Assembly: GCA_036346225.1 (NCBI GenBank)
Contig: JARFIW010000885.1
Coordinates: 1,736,001 to 1,800,000 of the forward strand
Direction of reading: 5' to 3'
Length of the DNA stretch: 64,000 nucleotides
Source of the DNA: Platerodrilus igneus
Taxonomy: Eukaryota > Arthropoda > Insecta > Coleoptera > Lycidae
Part shown: positions 52,535 through 63,414 of the stretch, one piece after another
Position numbering within the stretch: position 1 is the stretch's first letter
How the letters are laid out: every line of letters begins with the position of its first letter
Program-made: the position numbers and the translations under genes
Notes under the pieces: model-generated
The model's input: the letters and a program-made list of their open reading frames with translations, nothing else
The model's database searches: none
What the model was told of the DNA's origin: nothing

Positions 52535-53791
52535 GGTATTTCCTCTGCGAGCGAGAAGCGCCTTTTGGGTCCTCGACAATAAAACGATCGTAGTTCAATT
52601 TTTTAATAATGACGTATGTACCACTATATTTTGGAAGCTTCTCCTATCGTTACTTGTTGGGATCGTACGCACCAAAATTTGATCGCCAAAACCAAACGAT
52701 TTTCCGAGGGTGCGGCGTGCGTCGTAGCGCGCCTTTTATCTTGCTTGTACTTTTTTGATTCGAGCCCTTATGTCCTTTGGACGTTAATTCGTTGTCCAGT
52801 ACTGCGTTGCAGACACCCCTCGGGAAGTATCCAAAAAGCGTCTCGTATGAGGATCTACCCGTTGTTGAATTCGTCGTAGAATCGGCGATGGTTTCCAATT
52901 CGTAGGAATGGTACCTTTGCTCTTCCTTAGTAGTCTGCTTTGAATAACGGGTTTTGGACAACCATCGTGTCTTTGTAACAAAATGCCAGCAAGTCCCTTC
53001 TGGGAAGCACCCGTATGGACTTCTGTTGGCAGTTTTTCATCCCAGATCGCTAAGAGGGGTCTAGAAACGAGTTTCTCCTTAAGGGCATCGAATGCTATAC
53101 GTTGATCCGATCCCCGTCGGAACTCTGAATTCTTTTTTATCAACATGGTTAAGCGACATGCAATGGTTGCAAAGTCTTTAACGTATTTCCTAAAATAACT
53201 GGCCAATCCAAGGAATTGGCGGACTACATTTTGAACACTGATTGGATCTGGAAAGTTTTTAACAGCTTCTGTTTTACGATATCCGGGTTGAACTCCTTCT
53301 CGAGAAATTTCGTGACCCAGATACTTAATTTTTTCGGAAAGAAATTGACACTTGGACAATCTGAGGGTTAAACCATCATTTAGGAGAGAAGTTATAACAA
53401 CCTTTAGAATTTTAACCCCTAATTCGAAATCCATGAAAGGGAGTAATAAATCGTCCATTTAGGCAAGAACATTACCGTAACGTAAGTTACCTAAAAGTTT
53501 GTTTATAGTTCGTTGAAAGACCGTTGGTGCGTTGCATAGCTCAAACGGGACGCGGTGGTACTCGTAATGGCCATCAGGTGTGATAAATGCTGTTTTCGGT
53601 ATTGCCGAGTCATCGATGGCAATTTGATGACAGCCGCTCGCTAAATCGAGGCTCGTGAAATAACGACAATCCTTTAACTTTTCAAGAAAATCGTCGGCAT
53701 GCGGCAAGGGAAATCTGTCCTTCACAGTCTTTGAGTTCAGTCCCTTGTAGTCTACACACATTCGATTTTCTTCGTTCTTTTTCCTTACCAA
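52535..53791 (-). pseudogene. pol: Ty3/gypsy reverse transcriptase and RNase H relic
   Basis: 53791-53459 holds RT blocks: MCVDYKGLN, DRFPLPHADDFLEKL, YFTSLDLASGCHQIAI, TPDGHYEYHRVPFELCNAP. The codon before MDD in the catalytic (Y)MDD motif is a stop (53459-53461). The same frame goes on to 52784 with DDLLLPF, KCQFLSEKIKYLGHEIS, VRQFLGLASYFRKYVKDFA and an RNase H start (PTEVHTGASQKGLAGILLQ) in which the usual TDAS is TGAS. Beyond RNase H the sequence jumps to an integrase C-terminal-like block (about 52800-52600), with the zinc and DDE core deleted. A SINE at 52238-52534 interrupts the tail. Confidence 0.85.
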
Positions 53792-53863
53792 AAGTATGAG
53801 GCTCGCGTAGGGCGATTCTAACTCCTTAATTATTCCACCCTTCAGAAGATCGTTAATTATTGT

Positions 53864-54372
53864 TTACACCTGTCGGCGTTCGGAATGCGATAAACGATAC
53901 GGGCGATAGACTACCGGTTTGTCATCGGTAAGGTTAATTGACATTTTAAGAAGATTGGTTTTTTCTAGTTCATTTCGTACAAAACAGTGCCTAAAAGATT
54001 TGACTAGATCAAGCAACCGATTTGCCTGAGAGCATTGTGAGATGTTACGGCAACAAACACTGATGATTTTGGCGGAATAACAACAGCTTTTTATGCCCAC
54101 AAGGGTATTTTTCCAGGTTCTAAATGTAAAACTACATTAGTGTCATCATGCGTAGTCAGAATTCTCATCCTCTTATCTGCTACTATTAAAATCACTTCCG
54201 GCAAGTTCAAAAAGGGTTGTCCAATTATAATTGGTATGTCTTGAACTGTATTCGGAACGACAAAAGCTTTTACGTTAGCACTTGCACGATTCACGTCCAC
54301 AGTAAAATTTGTCACGCGAATTACGGGAACATTTGATGCACTATAACCTGTTAAAACTACTGCGCTCGGCAT
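53864..54372 (-). pseudogene. pol: Gypsy protease and linker relic
   Basis: 54372-54091 carries the C-terminal half of an aspartic protease (VPNTVQDIPIIIGQPFLNLP; IIIGxxFL is the flap-following ILG-type block). 54100-53864 leads toward RT. The D(S/T)G active site should lie upstream near 54450, where the frame is broken and I cannot read it. Confidence 0.7.
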
Positions 54373-54499
54373 TATTTTCAGCTAAGATTTTTTCGCGGTT
54401 TCTTCTTTAATTAAAATAGCTTTGGATCACGTGTCAACGTATGCACGAGATGACTTCCCGTTTACAGAGCATTCGAAATAATATGCTTTTTTGAGTGTT

Positions 54500-55304
54500 T
54501 GCCCTCAAATTCAACAAATTGTACCTTTAGTTGTTTTCGGCGGTAGTTCTGGTCTGAATGACCCAATCTTTTGCACCTTTTGCATTCTATTTTTGGTTTT
54601 ATTTCGCAAGCGTTAATAAGCTCCATTTTTCAAAAGTAATATTCTTCCCAAGTTTCTGCTGGGAGCTTGCGTCTATCAACAAGTTTTCTCAAAACACTGG
54701 CGAAATCTTGATGTCCGGGAAAGGCTTTTAGCTTGCCCAATCAAGGTCATATGTCGTGAGGTTATCAAACCACTTACGTGCTAACCCACTTAATCAATTT
54801 TTCATATTAAAAATCATGGTATGTTCGTCCTAACAATTTATTTTACACACAACTGTTCTATCTTTTCAATCCATTTGTAACAACTCAGGTTAGGACTTCT
54901 TGGTTTAAACTCCGGAACAGAGTCTGGTCTAACAAAAACCTTTCTGGGCTCCGATCTGATAACTGCACTGTGTTCTATAAGACGTTCTAAAAATTTTTCT
55001 AATCGATCCACGTTACCCGATTGACTAAATTGTGGTGTGTAACTCCATGGGTTAGTTACCGTTAACGTAGAACCGATCACACGTACGGTTGACCGTACGC
55101 GTTCTTCACTACGTTGTTGTTCCGCCTGCCGTCGCGTTTGTAATCATAACTATGATATGCACTTCCGCTGGAACTTCTTGAATACGATTTCGAGCGTCTT
55201 TTGCTCGAACTTTTTAATGGGGATCTTTTTACAGATGCATTAAGGCCGGTCTCTGTAAAAAGTGGTGCCAAGGCGGATCGTGTATCTCGATTGTCTTCTG
55301 CCAT
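54500..55304 (-). pseudogene. gag: Gypsy Gag relic with degenerate zinc knuckle
   Basis: 55080-54838 gives VPEFKPRSPNLSCYKWIEKI, the PxFxP....W...I motif at the start of gypsy Gag capsid. 55304-55077 upstream is Ser/Arg-rich, and its first residues come from the adjoining ~150-bp repeat. Near 54590-54545 a zinc knuckle is readable as C-x2-C-x4-H-x4-Y; the last Cys is replaced by Tyr. The capsid is mostly missing, with several stops. Confidence 0.7.
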
Positions 55305-55440
55305 TTCAGAATTTTTTAATATTTTTATCCTTTAAGGGTGAAATTTAAAACCACTACGTGTCGTAAGTAAATTTTCTTTTTACAAATGCATTATAGGAGA
55401 TCTTAACAATAGTTGTGCTAAGGCGGAAGGTGGAACTCCA
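55225..55440. repeat. Dispersed ~150-bp repeat, right-hand copies
   Basis: Matches the unit at 50345-51560 (GCATTAAGGCCGGTCTCTG, GATTGTCTTCTGCCATTTC, GCATTATAGGAGATC.TAACAAT.GTTGTGC). It lies at the 5' side of the minus-strand gypsy relic, so the same repeat brackets that element. Confidence 0.7.
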
Positions 55441-55800
55441 ATAGAGGAAGTCAGTTTTTAAGCTTATTTACTAAGAGCTGCTGAAAATTAGCTGCTAACT
55501 TCACACCGGTTGAAGATCATATTGTAACTTTAAGTGAAGTAACTGATTGTGTAGGTAATGTTGGTTTTAAAGTCACCTGGGAAAAATGTAACTTTTGCTG
55601 TTCTTCTTTTTTTTTTCTAAGGTTTATTGTGAATGAAAATGGATACGAGCTGACCCAAATAAAGTAAATGTCATCACCAATTTTAAAACACCTAAAAACT
55701 CTTAATCGGAATGGTATCTTATTATCGTATTTTTCTACCTAACCTATCTATCATATCTACTCCTATTAGTGCTTTCATTAAAAATAAAAAGAAAGGACAA
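55441..55800. other. Unassigned DNA before gypsy RNase H
   Basis: Degraded sequence, possibly upstream pol of the plus-strand gypsy element; no motif is certain. Confidence 0.3.
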
Positions 55801-56610
55801 TCTATCGATTGGACTTTCGACGCACCTCTGTCTCTATTTTAATTTCACCAAATTTAGGCGAAACATTTTATATTCAAACTGACGCTTCACTTGCTGACTT
55901 AGGTTCAATTTTATTACAAGAAAAAGATGGTCTAGAACATCCTATTGCTTCTGGTAGTCGTCCTTTAGCTACCGCTGAACAAAAGTATTCTGTTGCCGAA
56001 CGAAAGCTTCTTGGAGTAATCTTCGATATTGAAAAATTTAAAGGTTATGTTGAGGAACTCAGTTTATAGGTATTACCGATTGTGCCGCCTTTACTTGATT
56101 AAATAATTTGAAACAACCTGCCGAACTCTTGGCCAGATGGAGGCTGCGTATCACAATTCACTTTTCCTGTTCGCTATAGACCCGGAAAATTAAATAGCAT
56201 ACCTGACGCTATCTCGTAATGTGGCTGCCTTAAATCTTCCTAATTTAACTTCTGATACCTGGTATTCTAATACAGTGTACCGAACATTCCTAAAACTACC
56301 CATCATTTCGTGTTATAGGAGATCGTTTATATAAATTTATCACCTTTTCCTCACCAAAAGTTGCAAATATACCTAAATGGAAATTAGTTATTCCTACCGC
56401 TGGTAGATCTGTAATTTTAAAAATCACGTTCTATCTGATGCCACTAACAAGTTTTCTGCTAAACTAGCTCCCAAATTTATATAAGGTTAAATTTCTCGTG
56501 TAATTTTTTCATTAATTTATGTACTTCAAAATTCAAAGGATAAACCTCAAGGACGTTGGCATATTAAAGATTTAAAACCATTTTCGTCCACCCCCTAAAG
56601 AGTAGTCTTA
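55801..56610 (+). pseudogene. pol: Ty3/gypsy RNase H joined to integrase C-terminus
   Basis: 55809-56069 encodes RNase H: FYIQTDASLADLGSILLQ (TDAS with the first Asp), HPIASGSRPL, EQKYSVAERKLLGVIF (Glu). Degraded continuation: ITDCAAFT near 56080 and LARWRLRIT near 56130. Then FSAKLAPKF near 56455 and GRWHIKDLKPF near 56550 are C-terminal integrase blocks, closed by a TAA near 56598. The zinc and DDE parts of integrase are absent. It is followed 90 bp later by a matching 3' LTR, so orientation and order are those of an internally deleted gypsy element. Confidence 0.8.
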
Positions 56611-56692
56611 TTTACATTTATGTTCACACCTTCATTTAAATATATTCTCTTTTTTCTATCTTTATTTCAACCAATTTTTTCTTTTGCCGTTA

Positions 56693-57292
56693 GTTACATA
56701 TCCCCCATATTAAAATGTATATAAAATTAAACGCATTTATTATATCTTAGAAATAGCATGTTACATTGTATTAAATGAAGGTTATAATTAAAGTTTAACA
56801 GAGTTCATATCAGAAATAGGAAAGGAAACGACTACTTCGTATTCCAGTCGCAACTTGATACGGCAGGTGCAGAAACAATGAACTGCAATAAAGCAGTCTT
56901 AATTAAAATTACTTGGAATAAGACATTGTATATTTATCAAGAAGTAGTAGAGGGTGAGATCTGCACTTTCCCAATGGATGATGTGAGAGCAGGGATTACA
57001 AATAAACCGTGAGGAGCCCCTGAGCGCCAGTCAGCCTTCGAACTTCATAACTTTAACATTGTTGGTGGTTCAAGCTACTCACCGTAATTTTTAATTATTA
57101 ATTATTGATTTATTAACTTCAAGTATTTTTGTCAATTTCAAGTACTTAATGTTTAATGAATATAAATGTATAACTGTATAACTGTTGTAACAGAAATAAG
57201 TTATTTTTTGTAATTATACAATTAAAAATAAATTTGATAGAAGTGTTTTTGGCGACAAAACTTTTTAAAAAGAAGCTCCCAAAAGCCCAAAA
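56693..57292 (+). repeat. Gypsy-type 3' LTR (AGTTACATATCCCC family)
   Basis: It starts AGTTACATATCCCCCAT right after pol, the position expected for a 3' LTR. It shares its whole length with 25311-26080. AGTxAC-type LTR starts are known from the gypsy/17.6 group. Its end lies near or beyond 57292: a LINE is inserted here at GCCCAAAA and the LTR/flank resumes at 57804 (TCTATCTCG). Confidence 0.75.
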
Positions 57293-57795
57293 CCATCCAT
57301 GATAAGACAAATAACCCACCGCCGTCAGTAGGATAGGTGGGCTTGTACATTAAGCTGCCGGCAGGCAAAAATGTTCATAAGGTCTCCCATGACCAAAATA
57401 GAAAAATTTGTCATACGCTTGCCGAGACAGAAACTACGGCTACTAGTAGGTATTCTGTCCGGGCATTACACTTGGAAGCACCTGCACAGGATGGGTCTGT
57501 CAGACAACCCCACCTGTCGCGGCTGTCAACAGGAGGATGAGACGGCGGAGCACATTCTGTGCACCTGTCCGGTACTCGCCCAACTTCGAGGATCTATGCT
57601 GGGGGACTTCTGGCCCGAGAAGGCCGGAATTCGAGACACCCCCTGGTCCGACATCCTCAAATTCACCTGCAAGGTCGGGTGGTTGAGCTATGAAGGACCA
57701 ACCTAGGGCAAGGAAGGCAGCACAATGGGCCCACCAGGAGGCCTAAGTGCGCGTGGCTTTAAGTCACCCTTCCCAATTTAATCAATCAATCAAAG
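57293..57795 (+). pseudogene. 5'-truncated LINE C-terminus in a gypsy LTR
   Basis: 57371-57706 encodes the C-terminal tail of an R1/LOA-type non-LTR element: LLVGILSGHYTWKHLHRMGL, then TCRGCQQEDETAEHILCTCP (CxxC...HxxxC) and WSDILKFT. The 3' UTR ends in TAATCAATCAATCAA, a short tandem tail. GCCCAAAA flanks it on both sides (57285-57292, 57796-57803), an 8-bp TSD. RT and RNase H are absent. Confidence 0.85.
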
Positions 57796-57803
57796 GCCCA
57801 AAA

Positions 57804-60544
57804 TCTATCTCGTTACCTTTCATAAATATATCTTATCATTGAACTTTCATTTCGTTCACTCTTACATAAATTCATTTTATAACCTTCGACTTATCCTATC
57901 ATATATTTAATTGGACGTTACCTTTTAACTTTGAAGCATTTCAAACCTTGTTATATCATAAATAGCTTATTCAGTTCTAAAAGATAAATTTCTCACTTTT
58001 GCTTACATAAATTTTTTATTCGCCCCCTATTCTCAAATAATTCAATTTCTTTTAAATTTCCGTCTTGTATCCTGTTATTATTGCAAAACCCACTACATTC
58101 TTTTACCGTGGTTGACATATTTTTCGTCTACTAGGCGAATCTTTGGGGCTTGTACTAGCTGATGTCGGTTTGATGCTTTACTCTTTGGATTCCCGTAGGA
58201 GCACTTTTTACTACAGAGGCATACCTCTGTAGTAAAAAGTAAAAACTTCTGTTCGATGTGTTTTCTTTCGCATATATTTCAATCATCTGTTAGAAATTCC
58301 GCTATCAACCATTTTATATCATAAGGACATAATGCATTTATTCTGTTTTTTCCTACTTTTATCTTCGATTAACTGTCTATTGTCTATTGTCCGTGGTAGC
58401 TATCGGTCTTTAAAATTACTGTGTGGATATGTTTAAGTTGGTTGTGTTACCTACACTTGATTGGCTTATTGCATTGGATGCGCTCGGTAGGAAGATGATG
58501 TATATGGATCTCATTTGGACCCTAGTTGTTTTTTAATTATCGACACGTTGGTATAGGGTTTATCTTATCGTTAACGTTGCAGGTGGTCCCCCAAACTAAT
58601 CTGTTATAAGGACATTTTCTACTTTCTATTCTTTCTCTAGGATGCTTGTCCTAAAACTCTATTTTTTTCTTATCCCCCTATCTCAGTTATCAACCTTATT
58701 TTGTTCTTTGTTGGATCTGTCTTAGTCCCGAGACAACCGTCTATCACATAAGTGGTGTCTCCCACTCCGGGCTACTGACTACACTTTGTATGGTCGGTAG
58801 TGCTTCACTAGTCGCCGTTTTTTCTATCGCTATTGCTCAATGCGAGCCATTCCTCTTCTCTCTTCTACCTAGTTGCTATAAAACTCAAAATATTCAATCT
58901 CCCTCTTTCTATCTTCTATTTTTCTTTTACTTTCTAAGTCGCTACGTAGTTAGAGGGTTGCTGTCTTACGATATTGGGCCGTGGGTATGGGGAACCTACG
59001 TCTAGTTGTGTATCGCACTGTCTTCCGCTGAGTTTACGTAAAGCCGTTGACAGTGAATTTGTTATCTGAGTTGGCCGTGCGCCGATGCTCTCTTAATCGA
59101 CGCAGGGATGTAGGGATTGTATTCCCCTTTTTCAGAAGCCTACGGGATCACTCTACTCCCTCCGGGAGTCCCTTTGTCTGTTATTATATTTGTAGGAGTT
59201 TTTAAGTTGTATTTTCTTTAAATTTTTCTGAAGATATCTTATCTTAGGTATTAGGTTAAACCATAAATGTTTAGTACTTATCTTTCTCGCTGGTAATATC
59301 TTGAGGATTTTATCTTAACTGTTTAATATTTCGAACCACATAAGGTTTGTTGCTTATCTTTCTCTTTGAAGTTATCTTGGAGACCTTATCTTATATAACT
59401 AATATACGACCATAAATGGTTAGCTATCATTTTCTGCATATCATCACTTACACATACATAACAAACATACGGAACTCGCTACTTTTCACACAGTACTAAG
59501 CAACTCTAACATAGATGTGACATTAACTCTTGTAAAATAACTTTGTAAAATAAAAGTCGTAAAATGCTACAATGTTATTTTCAATTATTCGCCTCGCTGT
59601 CAAGTTATACGAACAGCTGTTGTCAGGTCAAGTTGTTAGAAAATCGATTACCTTGGCCACTGGTACTTCGAACTCCATTGAAACAAATACCTTGTCGAAA
59701 CCACATGTGTTAACCTGCAATTCTTCGGCAAACAAGTGACGTCATCGGACTTTCCATATCTACGCTTACAAAGCGTAAGATTAATCTTCTTCTTCTGGAC
59801 TAACTACGAAGTAAATGCATAACTGCGTATTATATTGGATCATTATAGGGAACCATTAACATCAAGTAGTTGTACAATTTACTGAAGTAAATCGAAAGAA
59901 ACTCTCAATCCATATGACGGGCTAACTAAAGTACATCATTTTCGACTACTCTTCAATTTATATTAAAGCAAGATTATTTATCGGTAAACTCGGAAATATT
60001 AGACATGATATCTGAACTGTAAATTCGTAACCTTATCAATCATGAATTAATGAAATTAAAATTAATAATTTGTACATTCGTGATATTAAAAATCGGTAAT
60101 TTGAGTGAGATTAAAAATTCATAATATGTAAGTTCGTGAGCTTAAAAAAATCGAAAATTTTTTGAGCGCATTATTAGAAATAGAATAAACGACAAGTGCT
60201 TTCCAGCACCTGATCACGTTGCCATGCCTATGGCGATTCGCAAGTCACTCGCTCGAACTAAATTCTGAGCCATGGTGCGTGTCACCAGAGTGAAAGCTCG
60301 AGCTTGACTGACCTTAGTGGACGGGATGCGCCCAATGCACATGAATCGTCTGACATTTAGAATGTTATTCAAACAACCAACGTTTACGAATAAAGCCTAA
60401 GCTAATATTACTAATTAATATACGCCTCGTGATTGGGCTATACTGTACTGATCTGAACATTTATTAATATTAAAAAAATTAATTGTTTATTTAAATAAAT
60501 AGTGCAGCGTATTTTATGATTAAATGTATAAGCTTTTATAATCG
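57804..60544. other. Long stretch without recognisable genes
   Basis: No RT, transposase or host exon could be identified on either strand. The frame at 58790-59005 is hydrophobic and low-complexity and has no motif. It contains a perfect hairpin at 58203-58240, and short repeats of ATTAAAAAT(T/C)(C/G) / TTCGTGA near 60050-60150. Confidence 0.35.
58203..58240. repeat. Perfect 17-bp-arm hairpin
   Basis: ACTTTTTACTACAGAGG, loop CATA, then the exact inverse. No gene or terminator role can be assigned. Confidence 0.85.
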
Positions 60545-60955
60545 TCAAAAAAAAATTGTTACAAAGTAACAGAAAAAAAAAAGAAGTATTCCAAAATATA
60601 GCAATGAGAGCGATCACTGGAGCCCCATCGTTTGTAAGGAACGAGACTTTAAGACAGGACCTAAAACTTTCAACATTAGAGGCACACTTTAAAGCACTAA
60701 TTGCAAACATACGGAAACATAGACAATTTCGATCTCCAACATATTAAAGACATAGCACCACCGCTAGACGGAAATATATATATAGAAGGAAACACACCCC
60801 AAGAAACATACTGGATGATTAAACAAAATTAAGAGAATGCTGGACACAAGAGATATCAACAAGGCAGCCAAAATCGAATAAGATTAAATACTGTATTAGT
60901 ATGTTGAACCTGAGAAGTCCAGGATCGATCATGCTGAGCCTGAAAGAGGAGGTAG
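60545..60955 (+). pseudogene. Jockey-like LINE C-terminal fragment
   Basis: VFQNIAMRAITGAPSFVRNE and LRQDLKLSTLE are the Q(N)xxLRxITGAPxxVRN...DL block found after the RT domain in Jockey-clade ORF2. The frame stops at 60745, and degraded sequence follows to 60955, where the LTR of the next gypsy element cuts in. RT and endonuclease are missing. Confidence 0.8.
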
Positions 60956-61313
60956 TGTTATGATTATGAATAGGACAGGTCGTCTAGTTTATGGGAAATA
61001 TTATAAAATACGGAGGTTGAACGTGTCAATGTTATGACAGTAGTTTTAATTATTTGTGCTTTTTGAATTAGAAAGTAATAAAACTCTCCCTAAATATTCT
61101 GCGCACTGTTCATTTGCATCCAAGTCATTACATATAAACGTCTTTGAATATGAAGTATAAACCTGACATTAGGTGATATTCAGAAATAATATGACATTCC
61201 TAGTTTACAGAAATGTGACAAGTAGTATCAACAACCTAAAGCTATAGTAACAACATAAAAGGATTCTTTAGTACAATGTAGCAGGGCCCTAGGAAGGTAA
61301 CTAATTCACAACA
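60956..61313 (-). repeat. 3' LTR of a minus-strand gypsy element
   Basis: On the minus strand it starts TGTTGTGAATTAG right after a purine-rich AAAAGTGGGG (polypurine tract, about 61316-61326) and ends ATCATAACA at 60956: 358 bp, TG...CA. It directly follows the end of pol on that strand. A clear TSD was not checked because the 5' LTR is not in the window. Confidence 0.7.
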
Positions 61314-61325
61314 TTCACCCCACTT

Positions 61326-62457
61326 TTAAAATCTTACGTAATTCGACAAATACTTCGGTTCCCGACGCGAGTAACGTTCAATGTAGGTCTGAGATGTAGT
61401 GTGCTCACCGGGTTTGTTGCTCGAGACACTACTTCGCCGAAGATACTGATCGCTAGGACCCGGCAGTATCGGGGTAAGTGTCTCCTCTACCGATTCGGAA
61501 CGTACCTCAATTTCGGTGTTAGTACTAGCCTCAGGAGCAAGATGGTCGTTAGACAGTTCCATTTTTCTCTCCATACCAGTATTTAGAACGTCGTTATTAG
61601 TATCAACGGTCCTTTGCAAGTGTTCCTTGTTCTCACGGCAAGGAGCAAACCGTCGAATAGAAACGGTGTCCTCTCTGCCAGAAGGGTAGCGAATATAAGC
61701 ACAATAAGGATTTGTTTCTAATAATTCCACTTTCACCAGCGGTGACTCGTATTTGCTATTTTTAGTACCCTTCTTTAGAAAGACTATACCCGGTGTCAAC
61801 AGCCAACTTGGCAAGGACAGCCCATTTTGCGAACGACGGGGATGATTAAACATTCGTTCATGCGGAGTTGCATTTGTGGCGGTTCAAAGCAACGACCTTA
61901 TAGAGTGTAAGGCTTCAGTAAGTACAGTCTCCCACATGTCTTCTTTCAGTTTCTTTGATTTTAGCGCAAGCAATATACTTCTCCATATTATACCATTATA
62001 ACGCTCCACTTGTCCATTGCCCCGCGGATTGTATGAAATAGTCAGACTGGTAGCAATACCACAGGATGTCAAGTATGATTTAACTTCATTCGAGAGGAAG
62101 TTGGTACCACGATCAGAGTGGACGTATGAAGGCATTCCGAATACTGAAAACACTAGCTCTAAGGGTTTAATTATTGTTTGCGAAGGGAAAACGTGAAAAT
62201 TCATCAATTATGGTCAGCATATATCTATTGGCAGTACGCGATGGTATGGGTCCTTTGAAATCCACGCTTAGCCGTTCAAAAGGAGAGGTAGCTTTAATAG
62301 GTGTATTCGTAATTTTGGCGAACTTCGGTTTGATTTCACAACACTCCCTGCAGGTCGCATTCATCTTCCTTACATCATCAACCGTATAAGGTAATGTACA
62401 TCCTTGTAATTCCAGGATGGCACAATGAACTATGAAGTTCCCATAACTTTCCTTCAC
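61326..62457 (-). pseudogene. pol: Gypsy integrase, broken by stop and frameshifts
   Basis: Order on the minus strand: zinc region (LHSSLCHPGITRM, then ATCRECCEIKP) split by a frameshift near 62400. The first DDE Asp is in LSVDFKGPI and IIDEFSRFPF. A frameshift near 62180 follows. The second Asp is in VHSDRGTNFLSNEV and the Glu in NPRGNGQVERYNGIIW. A single TGA at 61884-61886 interrupts the same frame before HERMFNHPRR. The C-terminal domain (WLLTPGIVFLKKG, PYCAYIRYPSGREDTVSIRR) runs to 61326. All DDE residues are retained. Confidence 0.88.
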
Positions 62458-62901
62458 TGCCTGTTACGTTTAAGAAGCACGCTCGTAAAAACGCGTCGGC
62501 AGCCATGTTCTTGTCGCTAGATCTATAAATGATGTCGTATTTATAGGACAATTTCAGTTGCCATCTCTTGATTTTGTCATTCTTTATCTTATTGCTTGTT
62601 TTATCGCTAAACATGAAGACGCAGATTTTTGATAAGTATAAATCGAAAATGTCTGTTCATTAAAAAATATTTCCATTTCCGCAGGACTTCCACAATAGCA
62701 CTAGCCTCTTTCTCCACAGCCGATTGCTTTTGCTCTACACCAGAGAGAGATCTAGAAAAAACGCCACTGGTCGCTCGTCTTGCGACAAAATCACAGCAAT
62801 AGCAAAATCAGAGGCATACGTTTCCACAGTAAAGAGACCATCATCGTCAATAGACTTTACCACATCCCTTTTAATACCTTCAAAGTCTATTGCACTAGGT
62901 G
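62458..62901 (-). pseudogene. pol: Gypsy RNase H region, degraded
   Basis: Between RT and integrase. VETYASDFAIAVILSQ near 62825 resembles the TDASxxGxxxxL block with the Asp shifted to ASD; WQLKLSYKYDIIYRSSDKNMAADAF (62614-62378 frame) is the usual end of the gypsy RNase H (Y.pG..N..aDaLSR). Stops occur around 62640-62760. Confidence 0.75.
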
Positions 62902-63414
62902 CTATAGGAAATCTCTTGTTCTGAACAAGCGGTTTAATTTACTCGAAAATCTCGGTACCCATCTTGAGTAGTATGACAACAAACCAATAGCCCTTTTCAG
63001 AGACGCGCTGTTTCCCGGCACCGCAAGTTTCAACAACGGATTAAGCCTATCAGGGTCGGGCCTTAGCCTCTTATTTTCAATCAGGTAACCCAAAATTTTA
63101 ATAATTCTCTGAGTAAATTTACATTTGTCTTCATTCAGTGTTAAACCGTGCTTTTTAGCTGCTTCTAAATATCTCTGCAAGGAAACGTCATGCTCCTCTT
63201 GTGTTCTCCCACGCACAGTAACATCGTCCAAATACGAATAAGTATCCCTGAGATTCTCAGTTTCAATAATGCTATCTATCGCCCGTTGAAACGCAACCAC
63301 TCCATTCGTAACACCAAATGGTATGCGGCAGAATTGGAACAGCTTCCCACAGGCTTCGAAAGCCGTATGTTTATCCTCAGTGTGAATTGGGATCTGGTGG
63401 TAAGCACTTATCAA
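62902..63414 (-). pseudogene. pol: Gypsy reverse transcriptase, palm/thumb part
   Basis: A 170-residue frame: ISAYHQIPIHTEDKHTAFEA, GKLFQFCRIPFGVTNGVVAF, catalytic YLDD in TYSYLDDVTVRG, LTLNEDKCKFTQ, LGYLIENKRLRPDPDRL, and GLLSYYSRWVPRFS. The DL preceding SAYHQI is lost: the fingers region and first part of RT should lie at higher coordinates but unrelated DNA begins at about 63415, so the element is truncated at its 5' side. Confidence 0.88.

Noticed and set aside
58790..59005. Small hydrophobic membrane protein
   Set aside because: Low-complexity Phe/Leu/Ser frame in unassigned DNA, no start context or homology.
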